Shown here in pieces: positions 27,295-36,518 of a DNA stretch of 64,000 bases. The stretch is from NCBI RefSeq assembly GCF_014841215.1, contig NZ_JACYTR010000005.1, forward strand, positions 1-64,000. Direction: 5' to 3'. The first letter of the stretch is position 1; every line of letters begins with the position of its first letter. The DNA comes from Pseudomarimonas arenosa. Its GTDB lineage: Bacteria; Pseudomonadota; Gammaproteobacteria; Xanthomonadales; Xanthomonadaceae. The position numbers were made by a program, and so were the translations under genes. The notes beneath the pieces are model-generated. The model had not been told where the DNA came from. It did not search any database and was given only the letters and a program-made list of their open reading frames with translations.

Positions 27295-29150
27295 TACGGC
27301 CGCCTGTCGATGTACCGCCGCGCCCAGATCTCCAGGCAAAGCACCTGCCACAGGGTTTCGGCATGGTTCTCGCCACCGCCGCGGTGTGCCGTCAGCAGTC
27401 GCTCGGCCTCGGCCGGCACCACCCAGCCGCGCTCACGAAATGCGCGACTGGCGAAGATATCCGCTGCCATCGCCCCAAGCTCGGCGCGGAACCACTCCAC
27501 CAGCGGAATGGCAAAGCCCTGCTTGGGTTTATCCAGCACATCGCCTGGCAGCCACTGGCGGGCGACTTCCCTTAGCAGGTGCTTGCCGCGCCCCGCATGC
27601 ACGCGCAGGTTCTGCGGCAGGCGCACAGCGAACTCCACTACCCGGTAGTCGAGCAGGGGCGCGCGACCCTCGATCGAGGCCGCCATGCTCATCCGGTCCA
27701 GCTTGACCAGGATGTCATCCAGCAGATAGCTATGAATATCGACATCGACGATGCGATCCAGCGCCGGCCAGCCGGCGCTTCGGGCAAACAGCGGGTGCAG
27801 GTCGCGGTAGGGATTGCCCACCGCGTAGCCGAGCAGGGCGCTCAGCTCGGCGGCGCGACTCAGCCCGACACCGCTGAGATAGCGATCCTCGAAGCTCATC
27901 GCCAGCCGCTCTCCGACCCGACCAAGTCGAAAGCCACGGATTCCGGGAATCAGCCGTCCGGCCGCTCGCAGCGCCAGCCCGAGGGGCGCGCGCAGCAGGC
28001 CGAGGCGCTGCAATTGGAGAAACTTGAGGTAACGGTCGTAGCCGGCAAACGCCTCATCGCCACCGTCACCAGACAGGATCATCTTGACCTGTCGACCGGC
28101 CAACTCGGACACCAGATAGGTCGGCAAGGCCGACGAATCGGCAAACGGCTCATCCAGATGCCAGACCAACTTATCTACCAGTTCAGTTGCATCGGGCTCG
28201 ACGACCAACTCATGATGCTCAGTGCCAATATGCTCGGCCACTCGCCGGGCGTCGGAAAGCTCGCTGTAGCGCGCCTCGCGGAAACCGATCGAGAACGTCT
28301 TCACCGGCTGACGCAGATGGCGCTGCATCAGTGCCACCACCACGCTCGAATCGAGCCCGCCGCTCAGAAACGCACCAAACGGAACATCGGCGACCAAGCG
28401 ATCGCTGACCGCGGTATCCAGCAACCGGCTCAGCTGCTCCTTGGCGCTCTCGATGCTACCGCTGAAACTGGGAGTGAAGTCGAGTTGCCAATAGCGCTGC
28501 TCGCGGTACTGGCCGCCGCGGATCAGCGCGAAATGCCCCGCCGGCAACTTGTGCACCGAGCGGAAGATCGAACGCGGGCTGGGCACATACCCGAAAGCGA
28601 AGTACCCGGGGAATGCACACTGATCGACCTCACGATCGAAGCCCGGCAACTCCAGCAACGACTTCAGCTCGCTGGCAAAGCCAACGCCTTCCCTCCCCTG
28701 CCAGACAAACAGCGGCTTCTTGCCCAGCCGATCGCGCGCCAAGAGCAGCTGCTCGTTGCGCCGATCCCAGATCGCAAAAGCAAACATCCCGTTAAGTCGG
28801 GCGATCGCTGCTTCGCCCCATTCAAGATAGGCGTGCAGGATCACCGCACTGTCGGAATCGTTCTGGAAGCGATGCCCGCGCGCAATCAGCTCGGCACGCA
28901 AAGCGCGGAAGTTGTAGATCTCGCCATTGAATACCAGGGTGACCTGACCGTCAGCGCTGTGCATCGGCTGACTACCGCCAGCCAGATCGATGATCGCCAG
29001 TCGACGCATGCCAAGCAGCACCCGATCTTCCACATGCAAGCCGCCTTCATCGGGGCCGCGGTGGAAAATCGCCTGATTCATCCGCTCGCCGACCTGGCGG
29101 CCGGGAGCCGACGCGCCAGGCTGCGCCAGATAGCCGATGATGCCGCACAT
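27294..29150 (-). CDS. asnB: Asparagine-synthase-type glutamine amidotransferase
   Basis: 618 residues. The start at 29150 is set by MCGIIGYL, which places the nucleophilic Cys as residue 2 after Met removal. The N-terminal class II glutaminase domain has FHRGPDEGG and VFNGEIYNF. The synthetase domain carries the PP-loop SGGLDSS near residue 260 and ILSGDGGDEAFAGYDRY. In EPS loci, including exosortase-A ones, such enzymes are thought to amidate a sugar carboxylate rather than make asparagine. With TviB and a uronate epimerase nearby, an amido-uronic acid product is plausible (inference). It starts directly upstream of the polymerase, with a one-base overlap. Confidence 0.9.
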   Translation of the reverse strand: MCGIIGYLAQPGASAPGRQVGERMNQAIFHRGPDEGGLHVEDRVLLGMRRLAIIDLAGGSQPMHSADGQVTLVFNGEIYNFRALRAELIARGHRFQNDSDSAVILHAYLEWGEAAIARLNGMFAFAIWDRRNEQLLLARDRLGKKPLFVWQGREGVGFASELKSLLELPGFDREVDQCAFPGYFAFGYVPSPRSIFRSVHKLPAGHFALIRGGQYREQRYWQLDFTPSFSGSIESAKEQLSRLLDTAVSDRLVADVPFGAFLSGGLDSSVVVALMQRHLRQPVKTFSIGFREARYSELSDARRVAEHIGTEHHELVVEPDATELVDKLVWHLDEPFADSSALPTYLVSELAGRQVKMILSGDGGDEAFAGYDRYLKFLQLQRLGLLRAPLGLALRAAGRLIPGIRGFRLGRVGERLAMSFEDRYLSGVGLSRAAELSALLGYAVGNPYRDLHPLFARSAGWPALDRIVDVDIHSYLLDDILVKLDRMSMAASIEGRAPLLDYRVVEFAVRLPQNLRVHAGRGKHLLREVARQWLPGDVLDKPKQGFAIPLVEWFRAELGAMAADIFASRAFRERGWVVPAEAERLLTAHRGGGENHAETLWQVLCLEIWARRYIDRRP

Positions 29151-29151
29151 T

Positions 29152-30342
29152 TCAGCGCGCCTCGGCCGGCTGTCCACCCCGATACAGACAGACCAGTTGA
29201 TCGACCACCGCCGGCATCGCAGCGCGAGCCAGCAGGTCGGCCCGGGCTTGCTGTCCGAGTCGGGTCAATTCACTGGCATCGCTATCCGCCATCGACTGCA
29301 AGGCATCGATCAGACCGTGCAGATCACCGGCCTCGCATAACCAGCCGTTTCGCCCTGTCTCGACGAAATCCTCGCTGCCGCTTATGCGGGTGGCCAACAC
29401 CGGCAAGCCAGCGGCCATGTATTCCAGCAGCGTGTTCGACAACCCTTCGGTGCGCGAGACCAGCACGCCGACATCGGCCAAGGCCAGATGCTGTTCGACC
29501 TGCGAGCTGGGTCCGACAAACTCGATGCCTTGGGCTATGCCCAGATCATTGGCGCGCGCGCGCAGCTCGGCCTCCTGATAACCCGAGCCGACCAGACGCA
29601 GACGCCAGTTCCGGTCGTTGAGACCGGCCTTGGCCCAGGCTTCCAGCAGCAGACTGAGGTTCTTCTCGCGCACCAGGCGCCCAACGAACACCGCACGGCG
29701 CAGACCGTCCTGCGCTCGCGGCCTCGGCAATGCCTCGAACCGTGCCGTTTCGACTCCGTTCGGAATCCAGTGCAGCTGCCTCGCGGCAAAGCCATAGTGG
29801 CTGAGCTGGCGCATCAAGTGCTGGCTGATCGCCTGCACCGCCGACGCGCGGCGCAGCATCCAGCGCAGCAGCGGCTGAGCTGGCGAACCAGTGCGACGCA
29901 GACTGCCGTGCTCAAACTCCCAGTAGCCGGAAAACTTCAACACCACCGGTTTGCCCAACAGTCGGCCAACCACCGCGGCCACCGCTGCCATGTTGTTGGC
30001 GATGTGAACATGGATGGCGTCGTAATGCCGCCGCCGGCGCACCAGCAACCAGGCAAAGCGCAGCATCAGCAGCAGGGCGCCGATCAGCGGCCAGCGCGGG
30101 TAGTCGATGCGCCACAGAGGCAGACCGTTATGCGAGTCGGCACCGGCCGGGTGCTGATCGCTCAATCGCGGCAGCACGATTTCGACCGCAGCACCGCGCG
30201 CCGCGAGATTGCGCGACAAGGCCTCCAGCTGGCGCTCGGCACCGCCCATCGAGGGAAAGTGACCGTCCAGAACCATCATCACGCTGGGCATTGCCGAGTT
30301 CACTGTCAGTTCGATCAAGTGGGCCAGTTCTGCATTACACAT
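29152..30342 (-). CDS. Glycosyltransferase family 4 (group 1)
   Basis: 396 residues from an ATG at 30342, which overlaps the stop of the upstream asparagine-synthase-like gene by 8 bases; an alternative ATG is at 30291. The GT-B fold is recognised from VMMVLDGHFPSMGGAERQLE near the N-terminus and, in the C-terminal half, AVFVGRLVREKNLSLLLEAW, LRLVGSGYQEAELRA and VSRTEGLSNTLLEYMAAGLP, the glutamate-rich EX7E motif. It should transfer a sugar from a nucleotide donor to the growing lipid-linked unit on the cytosolic face. Donor and acceptor cannot be predicted. Confidence 0.88.
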   Translation of the reverse strand: MCNAELAHLIELTVNSAMPSVMMVLDGHFPSMGGAERQLEALSRNLAARGAAVEIVLPRLSDQHPAGADSHNGLPLWRIDYPRWPLIGALLLMLRFAWLLVRRRRHYDAIHVHIANNMAAVAAVVGRLLGKPVVLKFSGYWEFEHGSLRRTGSPAQPLLRWMLRRASAVQAISQHLMRQLSHYGFAARQLHWIPNGVETARFEALPRPRAQDGLRRAVFVGRLVREKNLSLLLEAWAKAGLNDRNWRLRLVGSGYQEAELRARANDLGIAQGIEFVGPSSQVEQHLALADVGVLVSRTEGLSNTLLEYMAAGLPVLATRISGSEDFVETGRNGWLCEAGDLHGLIDALQSMADSDASELTRLGQQARADLLARAAMPAVVDQLVCLYRGGQPAEAR

Positions 30343-32179
30343 CGAGGTGCCTGCGCATCCAAAGTTCCAATACCGCCAACTGCCACAGCGGCGCCGAGTA
30401 GTCCCAGGCGCGATCGATGTGGCGCTGGAATAACTGCTCGACGAATTCGACCTGGAACCAGCCGCGCTGACGGCTGCGATCGCTGAGCAGCAGATCGCGC
30501 ATCCAGTCCTGGAACTCGCCGGGCTGACGCATCCAGACCGAAATCGGCAATCCAAAACCCTGCTTCTTCTTCTTGATGATCAGCTCGGGCAATACCGTTG
30601 CCATGGCGCGCTTGAACAGGTGCCGTTTGTCCTGACCGCGCAGTTTCCAGTGGGCGCGCAAACGTCCTGTGTAGTCGACCAGATCCGGGTCGAGAAAGGG
30701 AAAGCGCGCACCGACGCCAACCTGACGGCAGGCGCCGTCGACCTTGATCAGATCGTTCTGCGCAATGGCCAGCTCGAGATCCAGCGCCATCAGCCGATGC
30801 AGCTCGCTGTCGGCACGGCATTCGGCATAGGCCGAGCGCATCCAGTTCAGCGAATCGTCGGGGCGCAGATGTTGCCGCAACTCTGCGCTAAGCAGCTGAT
30901 CGAAGCACTCCGAGGCAAAGGCATCGTCGGTATAGAATCGATCCGGATTGGCCTGACTGCCACGGCGGGTGAAGTTGTCGATCCGATTGAAGAAACGATA
31001 GTTGCTGCCGCCAAGCTGGCGTCCGATCACCCGCCCGAAGCCTTTCACCGGCTGCGGCAGACGATAGAACCACTGCATGATGCGATCCTTGGCGTAGCGC
31101 TCATTGCCACCGAAGATCTCGTCGCCACCATCGCCCGCCAGCAACAGATTGCGCCCATCGGCTGCCGCCATGCTGGCACAGGCCAGGGTTGGCACCGCAG
31201 AGGCATTGCCGAACGGCTGATCATAGAGTTCCACCAATCGCGGCAACACAGCCAGAGTCTCGGCCTGATCGACGGTGCCGAAGTGGCCCTCGGCACCACA
31301 GGCTTCGGCGGCTGCGCGGGCAAAGTCGAGCTCATCGTAGCCCGCCTCGGCAAAACCGATCGAGTAACTATGCACGGTCTGCCCGGCATGCTGACGGGCC
31401 AGAATACTGACGATGCTTGAGCTGTCCGTGCCACCGCTGAGGAAGCAGCCCCAGGCCTGATCGCTGCCGGGTCGGTAGCGCTGCACTGCTGAAACGATCT
31501 GTTCCCGCAGTTCAAGGGTCAGACGATCCCCAGCGCCGTCCAGATCCTCGGCGTAGCTCGGGCGCCACCAGCGATCGACCTGCAAGCGTCCGGCCTGCCA
31601 CTCGAGCTTGCCGGCGGGCGGCAGGCGCTTGACCTCGGGCAGCACGGTCACCGGGCCTGGAATGCAGGCGAAGTTGAGATAGTGAAACAGGGCCAGCGGG
31701 TCGGCCTGACGCTGGCACCAGGGCAGTCGCATCATCGGCGCCAGACTGTTGGCCAAGGCCAGTTGCCCATTCGACTCACTGTAGTACACCGGCAAGGTAT
31801 TGAACTGGTCGGTGACGGCAAACCAGCGCCGCGACTCCGGCACGAAGGCCACAAACGCGAAGCGCCCGCGCCAGCGCGTCCAGGGCTCACCGCGCCAGTC
31901 CTCGAGCAGCTCCTCGGCTCGCCCCAACACCAGATCAAACAGCCCGAACACCTCGATGCCTGGGTTCGCCAGGTGCCGCGCAGCGCCGCTCAGCGCCGCT
32001 GTAGCAGCCGTGTGCGCCGGCTGCCAGCTGGGCGCCAGTTCGGCCAACGCGTCCTTGGCCAGGGTGGTGGCAAGAAACGTTCCGACCGAGGGTGCCGGTG
32101 CGGTGCGGCGCTGCAGAATTCCGCGTTGGGCTGCTGCCGGAACGCTGGTGCTTGAGGAGACTTCGGGGATTGCATTCAT
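30335..32179 (-). CDS. Asparagine-synthase-like protein without the N-terminal Cys
   Basis: 614 residues from ATG at 32179 (ATGA overlap with the glycosyltransferase stop). It keeps the second half of a class II glutaminase fold (RGRFAFVAFVPESRRWFAVTDQ, split here as RGRFAFVAF and RRWFAVTDQ) and the synthetase PP-loop SGGTDSSSIVS near residue 245, plus LLAGDGGDEIFGGNERY. It lacks the MCG start: the sequence begins MNAIPEVSS, with no Cys in position to be the nucleophile. It therefore probably cannot hydrolyse glutamine itself and may use free ammonia, another amine donor, or the neighbouring Cys-bearing paralogue. An adenylating amide ligase that joins an amine to a sugar carboxylate is a reasonable guess, not more. 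Confidence 0.85.
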   Translation of the reverse strand: MNAIPEVSSSTSVPAAAQRGILQRRTAPAPSVGTFLATTLAKDALAELAPSWQPAHTAATAALSGAARHLANPGIEVFGLFDLVLGRAEELLEDWRGEPWTRWRGRFAFVAFVPESRRWFAVTDQFNTLPVYYSESNGQLALANSLAPMMRLPWCQRQADPLALFHYLNFACIPGPVTVLPEVKRLPPAGKLEWQAGRLQVDRWWRPSYAEDLDGAGDRLTLELREQIVSAVQRYRPGSDQAWGCFLSGGTDSSSIVSILARQHAGQTVHSYSIGFAEAGYDELDFARAAAEACGAEGHFGTVDQAETLAVLPRLVELYDQPFGNASAVPTLACASMAAADGRNLLLAGDGGDEIFGGNERYAKDRIMQWFYRLPQPVKGFGRVIGRQLGGSNYRFFNRIDNFTRRGSQANPDRFYTDDAFASECFDQLLSAELRQHLRPDDSLNWMRSAYAECRADSELHRLMALDLELAIAQNDLIKVDGACRQVGVGARFPFLDPDLVDYTGRLRAHWKLRGQDKRHLFKRAMATVLPELIIKKKKQGFGLPISVWMRQPGEFQDWMRDLLLSDRSRQRGWFQVEFVEQLFQRHIDRAWDYSAPLWQLAVLELWMRRHLDV

Positions 32180-33294
32180 ATCGGACTCGCTTCCATGCAT
32201 CGGTCGTAGACCTGCAGGGTGGCCGCAGCCATGGCGGCGGGAGAAAATTCGTGTTCAGCGCGCTGCTGTGCCGCTCGTCCCAGCCTCTGTCGAAGATCCG
32301 ACTTAGCATGAAGTTCAGCGATGGCTGCAGTGAGCTGGGCATCGTCGTCGTTGTCGACCAGCAGGCCATGAACACCGTGTTCGATCAGTTCGGGCGAGCC
32401 ACCGACGCGGGTAGCGATCACCGGCAGACCCTGCGCCATTGCCTCCAGGATGACATTCGACATGCCCTCCTCACGCGAGGGCAGCACCAGCATGTCCGCC
32501 GCGGCCATCCAGTCAGCCACGTCGGCGCGCTCGCCGCGCAGCTCGACATCGGCAGCCAAGGCCAGATCCCTCAGCATGTGTTCAAGCGCCGCTCGCTCAG
32601 GGCCGTCGCCGACCAGCACGGTCAACGGCCGCTGTGTTGCCGGCAGGTGTGCCAAGGCGCGCAGCAGCAGGGGCAGGTTCTTTGCCACCACCAGCCGACC
32701 GACGAACAGCAGCACGGCACGCGCCGGCGGCAAGCCGAGCGCTGTGCGCAGCTCGGACTGGTCGGTCCTGGACCGCTCGGCGGCTTGGCAGGCGTTGGCG
32801 ATGATGGCGAAACGCGGCAAGGGCATGCCGGTGCGTTCGGCCACCCAGGTCGCGCCGGCACGGCTATTGGAGATCACTGCAGCCGAGCCCTGAATCACCC
32901 AGCGCTTGGCGCGATCATGCCAGGCCTTGTGCTGCTCCAGCCCCAGACCGCGCACCGAACTGATCAAACGGGTGTGGGGCACCAGCAGCAGGGCCAAACG
33001 GACCCAGATCTCGGCGGTGATCGAAAAGCAGTGCACGACATCGAACTGTCCACGGCGCAGGTAACGCCACAAGCGGAACAAGAACAAGGGATCGATGGCA
33101 CCGCGCTTGTCGATCTGGTCAACCGGAACGCCTTCGGCGCGCAGGGTATCGACCAGAAACGAACTGCTGCGGAAGTACAGCAGCCGCGGCGTGCGCCGAT
33201 CGGCCTGCACGCCGCGCAACAAGTGCACGATCTGACGTTGGCTGCCGCCCACTTCCATCTCATCGCTGACCACCAGCACTCGCTCAGCGCGCAT
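32176..33294 (-). CDS. Glycosyltransferase family 4 (group 1)
   Basis: 372 residues. The start RVLVVSDEMEVGGSQRQIVHLL is the usual GT4 N-terminus with the glycine-rich VGGSQ donor-phosphate loop. The C-terminal half has VLLFVGRLVVAKNLPLLLRA, TVLVGDGPERAALE, and LPSREEGMSNVILEAMAQGLP (listed as LPSREEGMSNVILEAMAQGL), the EX7E retaining-transferase motif. Cytosolic membrane-associated sugar transfer in EPS unit assembly is expected. It overlaps the preceding GT gene by 11 bases and the following amidotransferase-like gene by 4. Confidence 0.9.
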   Translation of the reverse strand: MRAERVLVVSDEMEVGGSQRQIVHLLRGVQADRRTPRLLYFRSSSFLVDTLRAEGVPVDQIDKRGAIDPLFLFRLWRYLRRGQFDVVHCFSITAEIWVRLALLLVPHTRLISSVRGLGLEQHKAWHDRAKRWVIQGSAAVISNSRAGATWVAERTGMPLPRFAIIANACQAAERSRTDQSELRTALGLPPARAVLLFVGRLVVAKNLPLLLRALAHLPATQRPLTVLVGDGPERAALEHMLRDLALAADVELRGERADVADWMAAADMLVLPSREEGMSNVILEAMAQGLPVIATRVGGSPELIEHGVHGLLVDNDDDAQLTAAIAELHAKSDLRQRLGRAAQQRAEHEFSPAAMAAATLQVYDRCMEASPI

Positions 33295-34549
33295 TGACCT
33301 GCTCCGCGCCGCTCAGTGCGGTCTGCCAGTGGCGCAGCAGCTTGCCCGCTTCGGTCGCCGCATCGAACTGCTGCTCGACACGCTGACGCGCCGCGTCGCT
33401 GAGCCGGCGACGCAGTGTGGCGTCCTGCAACAGGCGCTGCAAAGCCTGCGCCAGACCGTCGACATCATGCGGATCCACCAACAGACCGGTGCGATCGTGT
33501 TCGACCAGCTCCGGGATGCCCGAGACCCGCGTGCTCACCGCTGCGGCGCCGCTGGCCATGGCCTCCATCAAGGCCACGGGAATGCCATCCTGGTTGCCGG
33601 CTGGCGTGGTCACGCTGGGCATGACGAAGATCGCTGCCTCGGCCAGCAGTGCGCGCACGGCCTCCTGCGGCCGCGCGCCGGGCATCTCGAGAGCATCATC
33701 CAGACCCAGCTTGCGTCGGGCCGCCTCCAGTTCGGGGCGCAGCTCACCCTCACCAATCAGCCGGCAGCGGAACGGAATGTTGTGGGATCGCAGCCGACCC
33801 AGGGCCTCGATCAGCACGGCAAAGCCCTTGATCGGATCCATGCGGCCGACGGTGGCGATCAGCAGCGGGTCACGACCATCCGGCGTGTAGGCGATCTCGG
33901 TCAGGTCGACACCGCAATGCACGACTCGCATGCGGGTGTAGTTCGGTGCCCCGTGCGGCTGACTCCAGCGCTTCAGATAGCCGACGTTATAGTCGGAGAT
34001 GGTGATGGCCAGGCGCGCATCGGCCAGCTTGCGCGCCAGCATCTGATCTTCGACAAAGATATCGTGGGCATGACTGGTGAAGGAAAACGGCAGGCGCAGC
34101 AGACGACCGAGCATCCAGGCGGCGCTGGAAGGATAGGTGGCCCAGTGTGCATGGATCCACTGTGGATTGAAGGCCCGCAGGGCATCGAGCACCGCCAGGC
34201 TGCGCATCAGTCCGATCAGCGTCTTGCCCAGCACCGCCGGCTGCCGCCACAGGCCCGCCAGCATGGAAGTCAGCACCGTCAGCAGCTGCATCGGCTGCGA
34301 AACGGCCTGACGCAATGCCGCCCACCAGCCACGCGGCCCAAGGCCGGGGCCGATCACGCGCGGCATCAAGGCCTGCGCACCAGCCTGCACCATCGACTCA
34401 CTGGGTGGCTTCAGGCTGAGTATCCGCACATCGACACCGGCCGCGATCAGCTGCTCGATCTCGCGCACGATGAAGGTCTCCGACCAGCACGGAAAGAGCG
34501 AAACCACGTACAACACACGGGTTGGACGGGTGGGCGGGTTGCCACTCAT
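33284..34549 (-). CDS. Glycosyltransferase family 4 (WcaL/EpsD-like)
   Basis: 421 residues. The N-terminus VLYVVSLFPCWSETFIVREI is characteristic of the WcaL/ExpE-like subgroup. Middle part includes TSHAHDIFVED. The donor domain has LLIATVGRMDPIKGFAVLIEA, CRLIGEGELRPELEAA and MPSVTTPAGNQDGIPVALME, with the conserved Glu pair. Start ATG overlaps the upstream GT2 gene stop (ATGA). Its role is addition of one sugar in the EPS repeat; specificity unknown. Confidence 0.9.
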   Translation of the reverse strand: MSGNPPTRPTRVLYVVSLFPCWSETFIVREIEQLIAAGVDVRILSLKPPSESMVQAGAQALMPRVIGPGLGPRGWWAALRQAVSQPMQLLTVLTSMLAGLWRQPAVLGKTLIGLMRSLAVLDALRAFNPQWIHAHWATYPSSAAWMLGRLLRLPFSFTSHAHDIFVEDQMLARKLADARLAITISDYNVGYLKRWSQPHGAPNYTRMRVVHCGVDLTEIAYTPDGRDPLLIATVGRMDPIKGFAVLIEALGRLRSHNIPFRCRLIGEGELRPELEAARRKLGLDDALEMPGARPQEAVRALLAEAAIFVMPSVTTPAGNQDGIPVALMEAMASGAAAVSTRVSGIPELVEHDRTGLLVDPHDVDGLAQALQRLLQDATLRRRLSDAARQRVEQQFDAATEAGKLLRHWQTALSGAEQVNAR

Positions 34550-35712
34550 ACGCCGGGCCCTCGATCAATCGACGCGTTCAGTCGGGTAGTGCTCCACAGA
34601 TGACCTGGACCACCGCGGAGGTGATCGAGCAGGCCGAGCACGGCGTAGTAGTTCAGTTCTTCCAGCGCAGCCGCCCACTTGAACGGCGCCATGCGCTTCA
34701 GGCCAGGCAGGGCAATCGCTGCCAGGCCCATGCCATGGCCGATCAGCTGCAGCAGCAGCAACCACAGCAACTGCCCCTGCCAGGCCAGGCCCACATTGCC
34801 GAGCAGGGCGAAGGCGAACCAGATCGGCAGCAGGGCGCGCAGCAGCTTGTGCCCGACCAGACGTGCCCACAACGGATGCCCACCGGGCAGCAGCCAGCGC
34901 GGCTGCAAGGCGAACAGCTGCCAGTTGCCGGCCAGGGTGCGGCGCTTGCGACGCGCCTCGATCTGCAGGTTGGGGGCGGGTCGATCCCAGGCGATAGCGG
35001 CCGATTCCAGGTCGACCATTCGGCCATCGGCGGCCAGGGCCATCGGCACCCAGACATCGTCGAGGATCAAGCCGGGCGGAATCGTCGGCATGTCAGCTCG
35101 ACGTACCGCATACAGTGCGCCACTGACGCCGGGCACCGAACCGCAGGCAGCTTCGGCCCGACGCAGCCAGCTCTCGAAGCGCCAGTACAGCCCCACCGAT
35201 GCCGCCGCGCTGTCCTCGCCCTCAAAACACAGACGTCCACCGACGACCACGGTCGCGGGGTCGGACAGGGCGTGACACAGCGCGTTGATCGAGCCCGGCT
35301 CCAGGCGCTGGCGCACATCGCACAGCACCAGCACCTCGCCGCGGGCCTGCTGCAGGGCCTGATTCAGCGCAGCCGTCTTGCCGCCTCGCTGGCTCTGCTG
35401 CAGCAGGGTGATCCGCGCATCGGCGAGCGCGCGTATGCGCGCCACAGTGTCGTCATCCGAACCGTCGTCGACCACCACAACATCCAGTTTGTCCTGCGGA
35501 TAGTCGTGACTGAGCAGACCGAGCAGTTTGCGCTCGATGTCCTGCGCACCGTTGTAGACAGCCAAACACACGGTGACGCTGGGCTGCCAGTCGCTGCGCT
35601 GACGCCGCCGCGGCCGCGACCGGGATTGCCAGGCGATCCACAGCGGATAGCCGACCAAGGTCAGCCCCAGCATGGCCAATCCGAACAGCAGACAGAGCCA
35701 GGCCCACAGCAT
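34546..35712 (-). CDS. Membrane glycosyltransferase family 2
   Basis: 388 residues from the ATG at 35712, which shares one base with the deacetylase stop (TGATG); an upstream in-frame ATG at 35745 would overlap more. An N-terminal transmembrane segment (MLWAWLCLLFGLAMLGLTLV) is followed by a GT-A domain: VTVCLAVYNGAQDIERKL, VVVVDDGSDDDTVARI, then an AALNQALQQARGEVLVLCDV block with the metal-binding region, and a DDVW-type motif (LILDDVWVP). Two or three C-terminal hydrophobic segments follow. It resembles processive or membrane-anchored GT2 enzymes of EPS operons. It probably works at the inner membrane. Confidence 0.9.
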   Translation of the reverse strand: MLWAWLCLLFGLAMLGLTLVGYPLWIAWQSRSRPRRRQRSDWQPSVTVCLAVYNGAQDIERKLLGLLSHDYPQDKLDVVVVDDGSDDDTVARIRALADARITLLQQSQRGGKTAALNQALQQARGEVLVLCDVRQRLEPGSINALCHALSDPATVVVGGRLCFEGEDSAAASVGLYWRFESWLRRAEAACGSVPGVSGALYAVRRADMPTIPPGLILDDVWVPMALAADGRMVDLESAAIAWDRPAPNLQIEARRKRRTLAGNWQLFALQPRWLLPGGHPLWARLVGHKLLRALLPIWFAFALLGNVGLAWQGQLLWLLLLQLIGHGMGLAAIALPGLKRMAPFKWAAALEELNYYAVLGLLDHLRGGPGHLWSTTRLNASIDRGPGV

Positions 35713-36518
35713 CACATCGCTCCACCGAGCAGGCGCCCGCGCCACTGCTCATAGCGGCGGTCGCCGAGCACGCGCTTGGCTGCGGCCAATAGCTGGTAGC
35801 GCAGACGCAGCTTGGCCAGGGAGCGACTCTGCGGCTGCAGCCAGCCGGCCAGATGGGTCACCTGGTGCTGCGACGTCACGGCGACGCGCGGCAGAATTCC
35901 GCGCCCGCCGCGCAGCAGCCGGCCCGGCGCAGAACCCAGCACCCAGCGATAACCGCATTGCTCGGCCAGCTCCAGCAGGCGCGGCGGACAGCGGCCGCCG
36001 GGCGGTGCCAGCAAGCTGACCTCGATGCCCAGCTTGTCCTCGATCTCGGCCTTCGAGCGCCGCAGCTCAGCACTCAGTTGCACTGCATCATGAGCAGTGA
36101 AATAGGTATGGGTGTGGCCGTGCGACTGGATACTCATCCCGGCCGCCACCATTTCGCGCAGTTGCGCCCAGCTGACAAAACCCGGCTGGCCGACATTGGC
36201 GCTATTGATGAAGAAGTCCGCAGTGAGGCCGCGCTCGCTCAGAATCGGCAAGGCGTTGTCGTAATTGCTGGCGTCGCCATCGTCGAAGCCAATCCAGACC
36301 TGCGGCTCGGCCGACTTGATCAAGAGCCCATCCCGCGCACTGCACACGCGCAGACCCTGCGCGACCATCCAGTCCAGCTGGGCGGCGAAGCGCTCTCCGC
36401 TGACGGTGTAGTGCGGATCTGCCCCGGCTGGCGCCGCTGCCGGCCCTTCGATCGCGTGATACATCAGCACCAGATCGCCTTGCAATGGCGATCCCTGGTC
36501 ATGAGCCGTGCTGGTCAT
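35712..36518 (-). CDS. Polysaccharide deacetylase (NodB homology)
   Basis: 268 residues. LVLMYHAIEG at the start, then IGFDDGDASNY (NodB motif 1, with the catalytic-base Asp and a metal Asp) and SIQSHGHTHTYF (motif 2, with metal His residues); LAPPGGRCPP corresponds to motif 3. No signal peptide was seen. EPS operons of the exosortase-A type usually carry such an enzyme, acting on N-acetylated sugars, which fits a UDP-GlcNAc-derived polysaccharide. It overlaps the outer-membrane barrel gene by 4 bases (ATGA). Confidence 0.9.
   Translation of the reverse strand: MTSTAHDQGSPLQGDLVLMYHAIEGPAAAPAGADPHYTVSGERFAAQLDWMVAQGLRVCSARDGLLIKSAEPQVWIGFDDGDASNYDNALPILSERGLTADFFINSANVGQPGFVSWAQLREMVAAGMSIQSHGHTHTYFTAHDAVQLSAELRRSKAEIEDKLGIEVSLLAPPGGRCPPRLLELAEQCGYRWVLGSAPGRLLRGGRGILPRVAVTSQHQVTHLAGWLQPQSRSLAKLRLRYQLLAAAKRVLGDRRYEQWRGRLLGGAM

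Noticed and set aside
27297-27351. Longer N-terminus of the polymerase
   Set aside because: It would overlap the amidotransferase coding end; the GTG at 27294 overlaps the stop by one base, the pattern used throughout this operon.
27579-29621. 680-residue open frame on the plus strand
   Set aside because: It lies opposite the amidotransferase and glycosyltransferase genes, is low in hydrophobic blocks, has no family motif, and follows GC-rich codon bias of the real genes.
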